This document shows positions 1 through 9,045 of a DNA stretch of 64,000 nucleotides, in pieces (the stretch's first letter is position 1; each line of letters opens with the position of its first letter). Origin of the DNA: Sinorhizobium meliloti 4H41 (GTDB lineage: Bacteria; Pseudomonadota; Alphaproteobacteria; Rhizobiales; Rhizobiaceae); assembly GCF_000375585.1 (NCBI RefSeq), contig NZ_AQWP01000006.1, forward strand, positions 62,001-126,000, given 5' to 3'. Both the position numbers and the translations under genes were made by a program. Under the pieces are notes generated by a model. The model was not told where the DNA came from, did not search any database, and saw only the letters and a program-made list of their open reading frames with translations.

Positions 1-424
1 CCTTGGTGGAAAATGCGATAGGCACGCCCCACTGCGTTCCCTCGAAGGTTACCGTGTCGACGATATTCGGATAGTAGCCTTTTTTCTCGTCCTCGGTCAT
101 CGGGACCGGAACGATCAATTCGTTCTCGGCGAACTCCTTGAGCGCGCGCGATCCGACATAGGCCATGCCGACAGGAGTCCCGGCCACGGCAAGCGTCGTC
201 GCCTTGTCCTGACACTGGGCCCAGCCGACGACTTCGGGCGTGACCTTCCAGCCGGGATTCTTCCCCTCCCATTCCTTGATGTATTTCTCGTGGATAGGAT
301 CGATCGTGTCGCCGCAATAGATCCAGCTGATTTCCTGGTCCGCGGCCTGTGCGGCAACGCTGCCGAGAGCGGTCGATCCGAGCAGCGCAAGCGTGAAAAA
401 GGTAGCTTTGCAAGCAATAGTCAC
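1..424 (-). CDS. ABC transporter sugar-type substrate-binding protein (C-terminus beyond window)
   Basis: Only the first ~141 residues lie in the window; the gene runs off the left edge. It starts at a GTG (424), since no ATG is available there, with a GGGGAG ribosome site about 8 nt upstream. The first ~25 residues form a Sec signal peptide ending in AAQAA. The mature start (ISWIYCGDTIDP) and the VTPEVVGWAQCQDKATTLAVAG stretch, read in parts, fit extracellular solute-binding proteins of family 1, which capture sugars in the periplasm for MalFG-type permeases. It is the first gene after the dehydrogenase and the two permeases, all on the minus strand. The substrate cannot be told from the sequence. 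Confidence 0.85.
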   Translation of the reverse strand, partial: MTIACKATFFTLALLGSTALGSVAAQAADQEISWIYCGDTIDPIHEKYIKEWEGKNPGWKVTPEVVGWAQCQDKATTLAVAGTPVGMAYVGSRALKEFAENELIVPVPMTEDEKKGYYPNIVDTVTFEGTQWGVPIAFSTK

Positions 425-453
425 TGATGAAACTCCCCTGTTTTAATGGTTGC

Positions 454-1311
454 TTATTGTTTCACCGCGCCGGCGGTCAGGCCGCTGACGAGATAGCGTT
501 GAAGGAAGAAGATCACGATCACGGCCGGAGCGATGCCGACGAAGCTTGCCGCCATGAGCTCGTTCCAGACCACCTCCTGCCGGCCGAAATAGGCGAAAAG
601 GCCCACGGGCAGCGGCATGTACTCGCTCTTTGAGTTGAAGGTCAGCGCGAAAATGAACTGCTGGGCATAGGAGCCGATGAAGGTCGTGATTGCCACAACC
701 GTGATACCCGGCATGGCGATCGGCAGGATCACCCGGCGAAGCGTGTAGAAGTGGCTTGCACCGTCGACGAAGGCTGCCTCGTCCAGCTCGCGCGGGATGC
801 GCATCATGTAGGTGCGCAGAAGCCAGATAGCAGACGGGATCAGGAAGGCGACACCCGGCACGATCATGGCGAAATAGGTGTTCAGCACGCCGAAGCTGCG
901 CATCAGCCGAAAGAGGGGGATGAGCAGCACGGCGCCCGAGAACATGTTGACCGCCAGGAAAGCGGCAAGCAGCGCCCCGCTGCCGCGGAACCTGAAGCGC
1001 GCAAAGGCATAGGCCGCCGGCACCACCAGCACCAGCACGACGGCTGTCACGATGATGGAAATGAAGAAGGAGTTGAAGATATAGCGGGCGAAGCCCGGCA
1101 CGCTCACCCACATGGTGCGATAGGCTTCGAAGGAGCCTTCCTCCGGCCAGAAGCGGTAGGGAGAGGAAAAAAGGCGGCTCAGCGGCTTCAGAGATACGAG
1201 GAAGCCTTCGACGAACGGCGCGAGGATGAAAGTGAGAAAGACGAAGATGCCCGCATAGATGCCGACGAGCTCGTACCAGCGATAGCGGTTGATCATTGCG
1301 GGCTGGCTCAT
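454..1311 (-). CDS. ABC sugar transporter permease, MalG type
   Basis: 285 residues with about six hydrophobic membrane segments. The cytoplasmic EAA loop (ELDEAAFVDGASHFYTLRRV) is the site where the permease docks on its ATPase. This matches the MalG half of CUT1-family carbohydrate importers in length and layout. It overlaps the upstream permease gene by 4 bp (ATGA) and is followed after 29 bp by the binding protein. No ATPase gene is visible here; it may lie beyond the left edge or be shared with another system. Confidence 0.92.
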   Translation of the reverse strand: MSQPAMINRYRWYELVGIYAGIFVFLTFILAPFVEGFLVSLKPLSRLFSSPYRFWPEEGSFEAYRTMWVSVPGFARYIFNSFFISIIVTAVVLVLVVPAAYAFARFRFRGSGALLAAFLAVNMFSGAVLLIPLFRLMRSFGVLNTYFAMIVPGVAFLIPSAIWLLRTYMMRIPRELDEAAFVDGASHFYTLRRVILPIAMPGITVVAITTFIGSYAQQFIFALTFNSKSEYMPLPVGLFAYFGRQEVVWNELMAASFVGIAPAVIVIFFLQRYLVSGLTAGAVKQ

Positions 1312-2192
1312 CGGCTTTCTCCCGTGGCAAGGCGGTGCGTGACGCGGAAATAGGCGATGCAGAAGATCGACAGGAAGATGCAGATCAGTACGGCGCGCGC
1401 CGCGCCCTCCCCGTATTTCTTCGAGCCGATCGCGGTCCGGTAGGTGTCGATGATCATCGTCGTCGTGTCGCCGTTCGGCCCGCCCTGGGTCAGGATCCAG
1501 ATGATGTCGAACGAGTTGAAGGTGGCGATCAGCGACAGCATCGACATGGTGATCATCGACGGCACGAGGAGCGGCAGGGTGATGCGGCGAAAGCGGTAGA
1601 AGCGCCCTGCTCCGTCGGTCCAGGCGGCCTCGTAGAGATCCTGCGGGATCGCCTGCATCGAGGCGAGCATATAGAGCGTTACCAGAGGCACGCCGATCCA
1701 GACGTCGGTGACGATGGTCGCCCAGAAGGCGGTGGAGCCATGCGCCAGGAAGGCGACCGGACCGTCCACCAGCCCCCAGTTCTGGAGCATACCGGAGATC
1801 ATCCCGAACTGGCCGTTATACATCCAGCCCCACATGAAGATGCCGATCGCCATGGGCACGATCCATGGCGGCATGGTGAGCAGGCGAAAAAGCGCCCGCC
1901 CCGGCACTGCGGCGTTCAGCATCATGGCGCCGAATGTGCCGATGATCATCTTGATCGTCACCGAGAAGGCGGTCCAGACGAAGGTGCGGAGGATCACTTC
2001 TGCGAAGGTGGCGTTGAAGATCTTGTCGTAATTGGCTGTGCCGACCCAATTGGTCGTCTTCTTCAGCGAGGCATCGGTGAAGGACAGGATGAAGGTATCG
2101 ACCAGCGGATAGGCGACGATAACCGTCACGTAGAAAACGGCCGGAAGAAGCAGGATCCAGGCGAAGATGATCGTGCTGCGCCGAACGCTCAT
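1308..2192 (-). CDS. ABC sugar transporter permease, MalF type
   Basis: 294 residues with a membrane anchor near the N-terminus (SVRRSTIIFAWILLLPAVF) and a typical EAA loop (DLYEAAWTDGAGRFYRFRRI). It forms the membrane channel as a heterodimer with the MalG-type protein encoded directly downstream (4-bp overlap). The start lies 12 bp after the stop of the Gfo/Idh/MocA gene, so the four genes are probably co-transcribed. The family call is firm; the transported sugar is unknown. Confidence 0.92.
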   Translation of the reverse strand: MSVRRSTIIFAWILLLPAVFYVTVIVAYPLVDTFILSFTDASLKKTTNWVGTANYDKIFNATFAEVILRTFVWTAFSVTIKMIIGTFGAMMLNAAVPGRALFRLLTMPPWIVPMAIGIFMWGWMYNGQFGMISGMLQNWGLVDGPVAFLAHGSTAFWATIVTDVWIGVPLVTLYMLASMQAIPQDLYEAAWTDGAGRFYRFRRITLPLLVPSMITMSMLSLIATFNSFDIIWILTQGGPNGDTTTMIIDTYRTAIGSKKYGEGAARAVLICIFLSIFCIAYFRVTHRLATGESR

Positions 2193-2204
2193 CCCCTCCC
2201 CCTC

Positions 2205-3365
2205 TCAAGCCGCACGGGCATGCAGGGCTTCGTCGAAGCGGTCCCAGAGGGGCCGAAGATCTACGACCGTCCGTTTCATCCGCGCCTCGTCCATGGACAG
2301 CGCCAGTATGCCCGCTTCCAGCGCGTCGAGCGGCGAGACCGGCAGGGGACCGCCATCCCGCACATGCGCGATGATCTCGGCCGCCATCTGCTCGTCGGCG
2401 CCGTAGTGTTGCGAAAGCGCCGTCTCTTTGGCGTAGCGCTTCTCGACGACCTTCCTGCCCGACAGCACCTCGTGCACGTCCAGATAGCCGCGAATGAAGT
2501 CGCCCTCCGCCATGCCGCGCGATCCGACGACGCAAAAGCGGCGGAACTGGTCCGGCACGTTGAGGTTGGTGTGGAAGTTCATCGCGACGCCGTTGGCATA
2601 TTCGACGATGGCGACCTGATAGTCGATGATGTCGCCGTCACTGTCGAAGACCTTGTCGGAACCGAGCCAGCCGCTCGGCTTGCGGTGGAAGAGCTGCAGG
2701 TCGTTGACGCCGTCGCGACTGGGGTCATTGGCCGGAATGAAGCTCTTGCGGCCGCCGAAACTGGCGACGCGTTCCGGCCGCGCGCCGACCACGCCATTGT
2801 AGAGATCGAGATCGTGACAGCATTTCTCGAGCATGAAGCTTCCGGCATAACGTCCGTAGCGGCGCCAGTCGCGCATGAAGAATGCGCCGTGATAGGGCTC
2901 TATGTGCTCGGCGGCCTCGATCGAAACCACGTGACCGAGCGTTCCCGCGGCTTGCGCAGCGCGCAGGTCACGATAGAGCGGCGCATAACGCAGCACGAGA
3001 CCGACCATCAGCCGGTCGGGCCCGTGTTTCGAAAGCAGCGCCGCAAGTTCCAGGCTCTGCTCGATCGTACTGACGATCGGCTTCTCGCAGAAGACCTTGA
3101 TGCCGGCCTCGAGACCGATGCGGATATGATCGAGATGCATGTGGTTCGGCGAGCCGATCATCAGGAGATCGAGCTCTTCGCCGGCGATCAGCTCTTCAGG
3201 CGTGGCGTAGGCCCTGCCGGCGGAAATGCCTTTTTCGGTAAGCGTGGCAAGGCCGGCTGGTTCGGGATCAACATATCCCGCGATCTCGAAGGCTTCGTCG
3301 ATCGCCTTGAAGACATAGCCCAGATATCCCAGACGGAATCCGAGTCCGATTATCCCGACTTTCAT
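2205..3365 (-). CDS. Gfo/Idh/MocA-family NAD(P)-dependent oxidoreductase
   Basis: 386 residues. An N-terminal Rossmann start (KVGIIGLGFRLGYLG) is followed by the family's EKP catalytic segment at about residues 93-98 (FCEKPIV); the Lys normally assists hydride transfer. A second conserved region around HDLDLYNGVVG (GxxxDxxxH-like, substrate pocket) and a C-terminal alpha/beta domain complete the fold. These enzymes oxidise or reduce sugars, inositols or sugar acids with NAD(P). As the first gene of an importer operon it probably acts on the imported sugar. The nucleotide-binding glycines are spaced GLGFRLG rather than the strict GxGxxG form. Confidence 0.88.
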   Translation of the reverse strand: MKVGIIGLGFRLGYLGYVFKAIDEAFEIAGYVDPEPAGLATLTEKGISAGRAYATPEELIAGEELDLLMIGSPNHMHLDHIRIGLEAGIKVFCEKPIVSTIEQSLELAALLSKHGPDRLMVGLVLRYAPLYRDLRAAQAAGTLGHVVSIEAAEHIEPYHGAFFMRDWRRYGRYAGSFMLEKCCHDLDLYNGVVGARPERVASFGGRKSFIPANDPSRDGVNDLQLFHRKPSGWLGSDKVFDSDGDIIDYQVAIVEYANGVAMNFHTNLNVPDQFRRFCVVGSRGMAEGDFIRGYLDVHEVLSGRKVVEKRYAKETALSQHYGADEQMAAEIIAHVRDGGPLPVSPLDALEAGILALSMDEARMKRTVVDLRPLWDRFDEALHARAA

Positions 3366-3553
3366 GCTCGCGCTGTTCCCTTGTCTCGGCGTAATTATTT
3401 TTCGTAGACTGGGACAGAATTTTCATGTCGTCAATAAAAAATCGGAAATTGTGGGAGATTATGAAATTCATTTTCATTCTTGGGCGTCAAGCTTGGCGCA
3501 CGCGCAAGCAACGGCCTGACGCCTTCCGCCAATTCGACCGGACGCGAGGCGCT
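3366..3553. promoter_or_regulatory. Promoter region of the sugar operon with a TGAAA-N5-TTTCA inverted repeat
   Basis: This AT-rich gap lies upstream of the Gfo/Idh/MocA gene. At 3462-3476 it holds TGAAATTCATTTTCA, an inverted repeat with arms TGAAA and TTTCA around a 5-nt spacer, about 100 bp upstream of the start codon. Inverted repeats of this shape occur as operators of sugar-responsive repressors. No regulator gene lies next to it, so which protein binds is unknown. The other side of the gap is the 3' end of the yehW-like gene. Confidence 0.35.
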
Positions 3554-4291
3554 TCAGATGTGCGCTCGACCGGCGAATGTCCGTTCAAGCCCCTGGAGCG
3601 CATCGTGAATGAGGACGGCAAGCGCGCCGACGATCAAGCCGCCTTGGAGGACAAAGGCGAGGTTGTTGGATTGAAGTCCTGCGATGATGACCTCGCCAAG
3701 CGTCTTGGCCGCGACGGTCGAGCCGATCGTCGCCGTCGCGAGACTGATCACGACGGAAAGGCGGATGCCCGTCAGGATCACCGGCAGCGCCAGCGGAAGC
3801 TCGATCCTGAAGAGGCGTTGGCGCCCGGTCATTCCCGCGCCGCGTGCGGCCTCCATCACCGTCGGCGGCAGCGTCGTCAGACCGGTCAGGGCATTTTCGA
3901 AGATCGGCAGAAGGCCGTAGAGGAAAAGGGCGATCAGGGTCGGCTTCTCGCCGAAGCCGTAAATCGGGACGGCAAGCGCGAGGACCGCCACCGGCGGGAA
4001 CGTCTGGCCGATGTTCACCAGACTGCGCGAGAGCGGCAGAAACTCGGCGCCGGCCTTCCGCGTGACGATGATCGCCAGTGATACGGCGACGAGGGTCGCG
4101 GCCACGGTCGCGACGAATACAGTCCGCAAGTGCAGGACCGTCAGCCAGAACAGGCTGCCCTGGTTGTAGACGGCCGGCGCGTTCTCCTGCACCAGAGGTT
4201 TAAGCAGCGGCTCGAACCAGGCGGGCTGCAGCAGGAAAGCCAGCAGCACGGCGAGCACGGTCAGCCGAAACAGATTGGGCAGGGTGGCCAT
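3554..4291 (-). CDS. yehW: Osmolyte ABC importer permease, YehW-like
   Basis: 245 residues from the ATG at 4291, whose A is shared with the TGA of the ATPase gene (TGATG coupling). A longer reading frame upstream exists but only reads into the neighbouring gene. Six hydrophobic segments and the EAA-like loop (VMEAARGAGMTGRQRLFRIELP) mark it as an OpuCB/ProW-type permease of quaternary-amine importers. Its size is close to E. coli YehW (243 residues, from memory), and the order osmF-yehY-yehX-yehW is the same as in E. coli. The likely role is import of glycine betaine-like compounds. Confidence 0.86.
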   Translation of the reverse strand: MATLPNLFRLTVLAVLLAFLLQPAWFEPLLKPLVQENAPAVYNQGSLFWLTVLHLRTVFVATVAATLVAVSLAIIVTRKAGAEFLPLSRSLVNIGQTFPPVAVLALAVPIYGFGEKPTLIALFLYGLLPIFENALTGLTTLPPTVMEAARGAGMTGRQRLFRIELPLALPVILTGIRLSVVISLATATIGSTVAAKTLGEVIIAGLQSNNLAFVLQGGLIVGALAVLIHDALQGLERTFAGRAHI

Positions 4292-5229
4292 CACTGCCGC
4301 CTCGCCGCACGCTTCACGATCGCTTCGAGCGTGATCTTGCCCAGGATCGCGCCGTCGGCCGCCGCGACCGGCAGTGCCGAACGGCCCGTCCACAGAAGCT
4401 CCGACAGCGCGTCACGCTGGCTGAGAACCTCCGGGACCGGCCGACCCTCGGCCGAGCCGGGCTCGACCGCCTCGCCGACCGTCTCGATGCCCAGTAGCCG
4501 GAATGGACGCTCGCTGGCGCCGACCAGCGTCTCGACGAAAGGTGTGGCGGGCCTGACGAGCATTTCGGCGGGCGTGGCATATTGCACCACCTCGCCCTTG
4601 TCCATCACCGCGATCCTGTCGGCAAGGTGGAAGGCCTCTTCCATGTCGTGCGTGACCAGGATGATCGTGGTGCCGAAATGTTTCTGGATGGCGGCGAGGT
4701 CGTCCTGCGCCTTGGCGCGGATGATCGGATCGAGCGCGCCGAAGGGCTCGTCCATCAGGAGCACGTTGGGCTCGGCCGCCAGTGCCCTTGCAACGCCCAC
4801 CCGCTGCTGCTGCCCGCCGGAAAGCTCGTGGGGGTAGCGCGGTCCGAATTCCGCGGGATCGAGCTGGAACAGCTTCAGCAGCTCCTCGACCTTGGCATCG
4901 ATGCGGGCTTTTTCCCAGCCGAGCAGCGTCGGCACTGTCGCGATGTTCTGCGCGACCGTCCTGTGCGGGAAGAGGCCATGGCCCTGAATGGCGTAGCCGA
5001 TGCGCCGGCGCAGCTCGAAACCGGGAATCGACCGGTTGTCCTCCCCGTCTATCCTGATCGTCCCGGCCGTCGGCTCGACGAGGCGATTGATCATTCTGAG
5101 GAGCGTCGTCTTGCCGGAGCCGGAGGTTCCGACGACGACGGTGACCGTATGCGGCGCGACCGTCAGCGACACGTCGCTCACGACCGCCGTATCGGCATAG
5201 CGCTTGGTTATTCCCTCGATTTCGATCAT
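4291..5229 (-). CDS. yehX: Osmolyte ABC importer ATPase, YehX/OpuCA-like
   Basis: 312 residues. All ATPase motifs are intact: Walker A GTSGSGKT (34-41), signature LSGGQ (136-140), Walker B VLLMDE followed by a D-loop (about 156-167) and the switch His in LVTHD (194). The last ~45 residues (SQRDALSELLWTGRSALPV and on) resemble a single CBS-like unit as found in OpuCA/ProV-type ATPases, where it can sense ionic strength. The gene overlaps the YehY-like permease by 4 bp and is coupled to the YehW-like gene downstream. Confidence 0.9.
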   Translation of the reverse strand: MIEIEGITKRYADTAVVSDVSLTVAPHTVTVVVGTSGSGKTTLLRMINRLVEPTAGTIRIDGEDNRSIPGFELRRRIGYAIQGHGLFPHRTVAQNIATVPTLLGWEKARIDAKVEELLKLFQLDPAEFGPRYPHELSGGQQQRVGVARALAAEPNVLLMDEPFGALDPIIRAKAQDDLAAIQKHFGTTIILVTHDMEEAFHLADRIAVMDKGEVVQYATPAEMLVRPATPFVETLVGASERPFRLLGIETVGEAVEPGSAEGRPVPEVLSQRDALSELLWTGRSALPVAAADGAILGKITLEAIVKRAARRQ

Positions 5230-6425
5230 GCGGCGTTGCCTCGGCTGCGGTTCGGCATGGTCATCTCGATCAGGGCGTCGAGCACGATTGCGGCGGTAAA
5301 GGCCAGCACGACGGTAGGAATGGCACCGAGCAGCACCAGGTCCATCGCCGTCTGACCCACCCCCTGGAAGACGAAAACCCCGAACCCCCCGCCGCCGATA
5401 AGGGCGGCGATCGTCGCAAGCCCGATGTTCTGCACCAGCACGATGCGGATGCCGGTCAGGATCACGGGAAAGGCCAGCGGAAACTCGATCGCGACCAGGC
5501 GCTGCCGATCCGTCATGCCGATGCCACGCGCCGCGTCGGTGGCCGCGTGCGGCACGCCGGCAAGCCCGACGACCGTATTCGCGACGACAGGCAGCAGGGA
5601 GTAGAGGAAGAGCGCGACGAATGCGGGGGCGGCCCCGATGCCGCGGATGCCGATCGCCGCAGCGCCGGGAACATTCGCCGCGACCCAGCCGAGCGGCGCG
5701 ATCAGAATGCCGAAAAGTGCAATGGAAGGGATCGTCTGGATGGCATTCAGGACATTGAGCACGCCGGCCCGCAACCGTTCCACGCGGTGACAGAGAATGC
5801 CGAGCGGCAATCCGACGACGGTCGCCGCGGCAAGCGAGCCGAGCGCCAGCGTCACGTGACGGCCCGCCTCGGTCCAGAACAGTTCGGCGCGGTTGGCATA
5901 TTCTTTCATGATCGAAAGGTCGTCCCAGCGGCCGGTGACGAGCATTCCTCCAGCGAGGACGAGGACGCCTGCGAAAACGAAAAGTCGCAGACCGGGGCCC
6001 GGATTGAGGCGGGTCAAGGCGTCTGCGAGCAACAGTGAGAAGGCGAAGACCAGGACCCAGAAACCGGAAGCCGGAGACACGCGTGCAAAGCTGTTGTCGG
6101 GCGGCGTCAGGTGATCGGCTGCCACCCCGATCAGAAGGGCGAGAGCTGCCAGCGCAGCCAGTGCCACGCCCATCCGCAAGAGGCGCGGCGTCCTCATAAA
6201 CGCGACGGCGGCGCCGGCGACCACGAGGGCGAGGAGCCCGTAGCCGAGCGGCGGCGGAAGTGCCTCCAGGATGGCCCGCGCTTCGCCCTGAATGATCCGG
6301 TTTGCACGAAACGTCGCGAAAGGCGCAACGAAAGCGCCATAGAGGACGAGGATCGCGATGATCAGGCCGAGCTTGTCGAAACGGAAGGCCAAGCGTTCCT
6401 TTTTCTGGATGATGCCAATCGCCAT
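5226..6425 (-). CDS. yehY: Osmolyte ABC importer permease, YehY-like (long form)
   Basis: 399 residues. The first ~170 residues hold several extra membrane segments; the C-terminal ~200 are a standard binding-protein-dependent permease with the loop ATDAARGIGMTDRQRLVAIE. The extended N-terminus distinguishes YehY from ordinary OpuCB-type permeases, and E. coli YehY has about the same length (385, from memory). It shares sequence with the shorter permease downstream, and the two probably form a heterodimer. The start overlaps no neighbour; the binding-protein gene ends 78 bp upstream. Confidence 0.87.
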   Translation of the reverse strand: MAIGIIQKKERLAFRFDKLGLIIAILVLYGAFVAPFATFRANRIIQGEARAILEALPPPLGYGLLALVVAGAAVAFMRTPRLLRMGVALAALAALALLIGVAADHLTPPDNSFARVSPASGFWVLVFAFSLLLADALTRLNPGPGLRLFVFAGVLVLAGGMLVTGRWDDLSIMKEYANRAELFWTEAGRHVTLALGSLAAATVVGLPLGILCHRVERLRAGVLNVLNAIQTIPSIALFGILIAPLGWVAANVPGAAAIGIRGIGAAPAFVALFLYSLLPVVANTVVGLAGVPHAATDAARGIGMTDRQRLVAIEFPLAFPVILTGIRIVLVQNIGLATIAALIGGGGFGVFVFQGVGQTAMDLVLLGAIPTVVLAFTAAIVLDALIEMTMPNRSRGNAA

Positions 6426-6503
6426 TCAGCCGTCCGTTCGACGCAGGATGAGGGAGAGCGCGGTCGAAGTCTTATCGGACCAGCGCCCTTCCCCGGCGTC
6501 AAG

Positions 6504-7421
6504 CTATTTCAGGAAGCCGTTCGCCTTCAGGAAATCCTCGGCAACGGCCTTGGCCGACTCGCCCCCGACCTGCACGCGGCCGTTGAGCTCCTGCAGGGTG
6601 GTGAGGTCGAGCTTTTCGAAGACGGGCTTCAGGATCTCTTCAATCGCCGGATTTTCCTTGAGAACCGCCTCGCGGATGATCGGCGCCGGCTGATAAACCG
6701 GCTGGACGGCCTTGTCATCCTCGAGAACCACGAGACCGGAGGGCGCGATCCCTCCATCGGTGCCGTAGACCATTGCCGCGTTGGCGCCGTTCGTCTGATT
6801 TGCCGCAGCCGCGATCGTCGCAGCGGTATCCCCACCGGAGAGCGTGATGAGCTGTTCCGGTTTCAGCTTGAAGGAATAGGTCGTCTGGAACGCAGGCAAG
6901 GCGGCGGCGGAGTTGACGAATTCGGACGAAGCCGCGAGCACGACCTCGCCGCCGTCAGAAACGAATTTGCCGAAATCCGAGAGGGTCTTGAGGTTGTTCT
7001 TCTCGGCAACGTCCTTGCGCAGCGCGATTGCCCAGGTGTTGTTGGCCGGCGACGGCGTCAGCCAGACGATCTTGTTGGCGTCATAGTCGAGCTTCTTCGC
7101 CTCTTCATAGGCTTTCGCCGCATCCTTCCAGGCCGGGTCGTCGGCCTTCTCGAAGAAGAAGGCGGCGTTGCCGGTATATTCGGGATAGATGTCGATCTCG
7201 CCGGCGATGATCGCCTTGCGCACGACAGGCGTGGCGCCGAGTTGCACGCGATTCGTCGTCTTGATGTCGTTGGCGTTCAGGACCGAGAGGATGATGTTGC
7301 CGAGAACGCCGCCCTCCGTGTCGATCTTCGAGGAAACGACGACGTCGGCTTCGGCAGCCGCGGTGGTGAGTGCAAGCGCAATGGCGGCACCGATCAGTGT
7401 CCTGGTGAAGTTCAGTCGCAT
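6504..7421 (-). CDS. osmF: Osmolyte ABC importer substrate-binding protein, OsmF/YehZ-like
   Basis: 305 residues from the ATG at 7421, preceded by GAGGGAGA; a longer frame to 7553 lacks a signal peptide at its start and is rejected. The first ~23 residues are a Sec signal (RTLIGAAIALALTTAAAEA). The mature protein begins VVVSSKIDTEGGVLGNII and contains EIDIYPEYTGNAAFF, typical of OpuAC/OsmF-class proteins that bind quaternary amines. The length equals E. coli OsmF (305, from memory). It is the first gene of the importer operon. E. coli OsmF is stress-induced and of low affinity; whether that holds here is unknown. Confidence 0.88.
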   Translation of the reverse strand: MRLNFTRTLIGAAIALALTTAAAEADVVVSSKIDTEGGVLGNIILSVLNANDIKTTNRVQLGATPVVRKAIIAGEIDIYPEYTGNAAFFFEKADDPAWKDAAKAYEEAKKLDYDANKIVWLTPSPANNTWAIALRKDVAEKNNLKTLSDFGKFVSDGGEVVLAASSEFVNSAAALPAFQTTYSFKLKPEQLITLSGGDTAATIAAAANQTNGANAAMVYGTDGGIAPSGLVVLEDDKAVQPVYQPAPIIREAVLKENPAIEEILKPVFEKLDLTTLQELNGRVQVGGESAKAVAEDFLKANGFLK

Positions 7422-7659
7422 GATTGTCTCCCTCGGTTTTGACCTCGAATTTTGATCACGCTTTCCGCGCTGCGTCCGGCCAAGACGTTCCATATATGTC
7501 AGCTTTCCGGAAAAAATCGAGCTTAAGCTGTCTGCACTTGATATCCGTTCCATGGCGCCCTCCGGATCGGGCCGCGCGCGTCGCGGTCAATGCGGATTGC
7601 AATCGGACGTAATGTGGACCACTCTTCCGCCCGGCGCCAGCATCTCCTCGGGGGTTGTC
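7422..7659. promoter_or_regulatory. Divergent promoter region between osmF-like importer and flavoprotein reductase
   Basis: This 238-bp gap separates two divergently transcribed units, so it should hold both promoters. It is clearly more AT-rich around 7490-7550. GGAAC sequences occur on the minus strand at 7491-7487 and 7551-7547, but the spacing to a matching -10 is poor, so no stress-sigma promoter is claimed. No convincing palindromic operator was seen. Confidence 0.4.
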
Positions 7660-9033
7660 ATGAACAAGCATTTCGATGCGATCATCATCGGTGCCGGCCA
7701 GGCGGGACCTTCACTCGCCGGACGGCTGTCGGATACGGGCAAGACCGTCGCGCTGATCGAGCGCAAGCTTTTCGGCGGCACCTGCGTCAACACCGGCTGC
7801 ATGCCGACCAAGGCGATGGTCGCGAGCGCCTATGCGATCCACACGGCCCGACGCGGAGCCGAATACGGCATGACGACAGGACCCGTCTCGGTCGATTTCG
7901 GTCGCGTCATGGCGCGAAAGGAAAAAGTCCGGCTCGATGCCCGCTCAGGCGTCGAGAAGTGGCTCAAGGGTATGAAGAACTGCACCGTCTTCGAGGGCCA
8001 CGCCCGTTTCGAAGGTCCGCGTGAGGTCCGCATCGGCGACGAACTGATTTCGGGGGAGCGGATCTTCGTCAATGTGGGCGGCCGCGCCGCGGTTGCCGAT
8101 CTGCCCGGCGTGAACGAGATTCCTTATCTCACCAACAGTTCGATCATGGACCTTGACGAGCTGCCTGAACATCTCGTCGTGGTGGGCGGCAGCTATATCG
8201 GGCTCGAATTCGCCCAGATGTTCCGCCGCTTCGGCTCCGACGTCACCGTCATCGAAAAGGGCCCGCGGCTGATCGGGCGGGAGGATCCGGAGGTCTCCGA
8301 CGCAATCCGTGAGATCCTCGAGAACGAGGGCATTCGAATACGCGCGAATGCGGAATGCATCCGCTTCTCGAACCATGCGGACGGCATCGTCGTGGGCGTT
8401 GATTGCACGTCGGGCGAGCCCGAGGTGACCGGCTCGCATGTGCTGCTTGCAACCGGCCGCCACCCCAATACGGATGATCTCGGCCTGGACAAGGCGGGCG
8501 TGAAAACCGACGAACGGGGCTATATCGAGGTCGACGACAGCCTGCGCACCAATGTTCCCCATATTTTCGCAATGGGAGACTGCAACGGCCGCGGCGCCTT
8601 CACGCACACGTCCTATAACGACTTCGAGATCGTTGCCGCCAATCTCATCGACGACGATCCGCGCCGGGTGAGCGATCGCATCCAGACCTACGCCCTCTAT
8701 ATCGACCCGCCGCTCGGCCGCGCTGGCATGACCGAAACCGAGGCCCGCAAAAAAGGTCACAAGCTCCTGATCGGGACGCGCCCCATGACACGGGTCGGCC
8801 GCGCAGTCGAAAAGGGCGAGACGCAGGGCTTCATGAAAGTCATCGTCGATGCGGAAACCAAGGACATCCTTGGCGCATCGATTCTCGGAACGGGCGGCGA
8901 CGAGGCGATCCAGAGCATTCTTGACGTGATGTATGCGAAGAAGCCCTACACGACGATCGCCCGCGCGGTGCATATCCACCCGACCGTGTCGGAACTGATC
9001 CCCACGGTGTTCGGAGATCTGTCGCCGGCGTAG
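7660..9033 (+). CDS. FAD-dependent pyridine nucleotide-disulfide oxidoreductase (mercuric reductase-like)
   Basis: 457 residues from the ATG at 7660, directly before the FAD-binding motif IIIGAGQAGPSLAGRL; the longer frame to 7552 is rejected. The redox-active disulfide is in GGTCVNTGCMPTKAM. A second dinucleotide motif (VVGGSYIGLEFAQMF) binds NAD(P)H, FAMGDCNGRGAFTH contacts FAD, and the C-terminal HPTVSELIP is the dimer-interface His-Pro motif. The family is that of dihydrolipoamide dehydrogenase and mercuric reductase. It lacks both the heavy-metal N-terminal domain and the C-terminal Cys pair of true MerA, so mercury reduction is unlikely. The true substrate is unknown. Confidence 0.88.
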   Translation: MNKHFDAIIIGAGQAGPSLAGRLSDTGKTVALIERKLFGGTCVNTGCMPTKAMVASAYAIHTARRGAEYGMTTGPVSVDFGRVMARKEKVRLDARSGVEKWLKGMKNCTVFEGHARFEGPREVRIGDELISGERIFVNVGGRAAVADLPGVNEIPYLTNSSIMDLDELPEHLVVVGGSYIGLEFAQMFRRFGSDVTVIEKGPRLIGREDPEVSDAIREILENEGIRIRANAECIRFSNHADGIVVGVDCTSGEPEVTGSHVLLATGRHPNTDDLGLDKAGVKTDERGYIEVDDSLRTNVPHIFAMGDCNGRGAFTHTSYNDFEIVAANLIDDDPRRVSDRIQTYALYIDPPLGRAGMTETEARKKGHKLLIGTRPMTRVGRAVEKGETQGFMKVIVDAETKDILGASILGTGGDEAIQSILDVMYAKKPYTTIARAVHIHPTVSELIPTVFGDLSPA

Positions 9034-9045
9034 CGTCGGGGGATT

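Noticed and set aside
1296..3407. A 703-codon open frame on the plus strand
   Set aside because: It crosses the permease and Gfo/Idh/MocA genes on the other strand and has an Arg/Asp/His-rich composition typical of antisense frames.
7487..7551. GGAAC boxes before the osmF-like gene as an extracytoplasmic-stress sigma promoter
   Set aside because: No well-spaced -10 partner was found, so the match is no better than chance.
7660..9033. True mercuric reductase (merA)
   Set aside because: No heavy-metal domain, no C-terminal Cys pair and no mer genes nearby.
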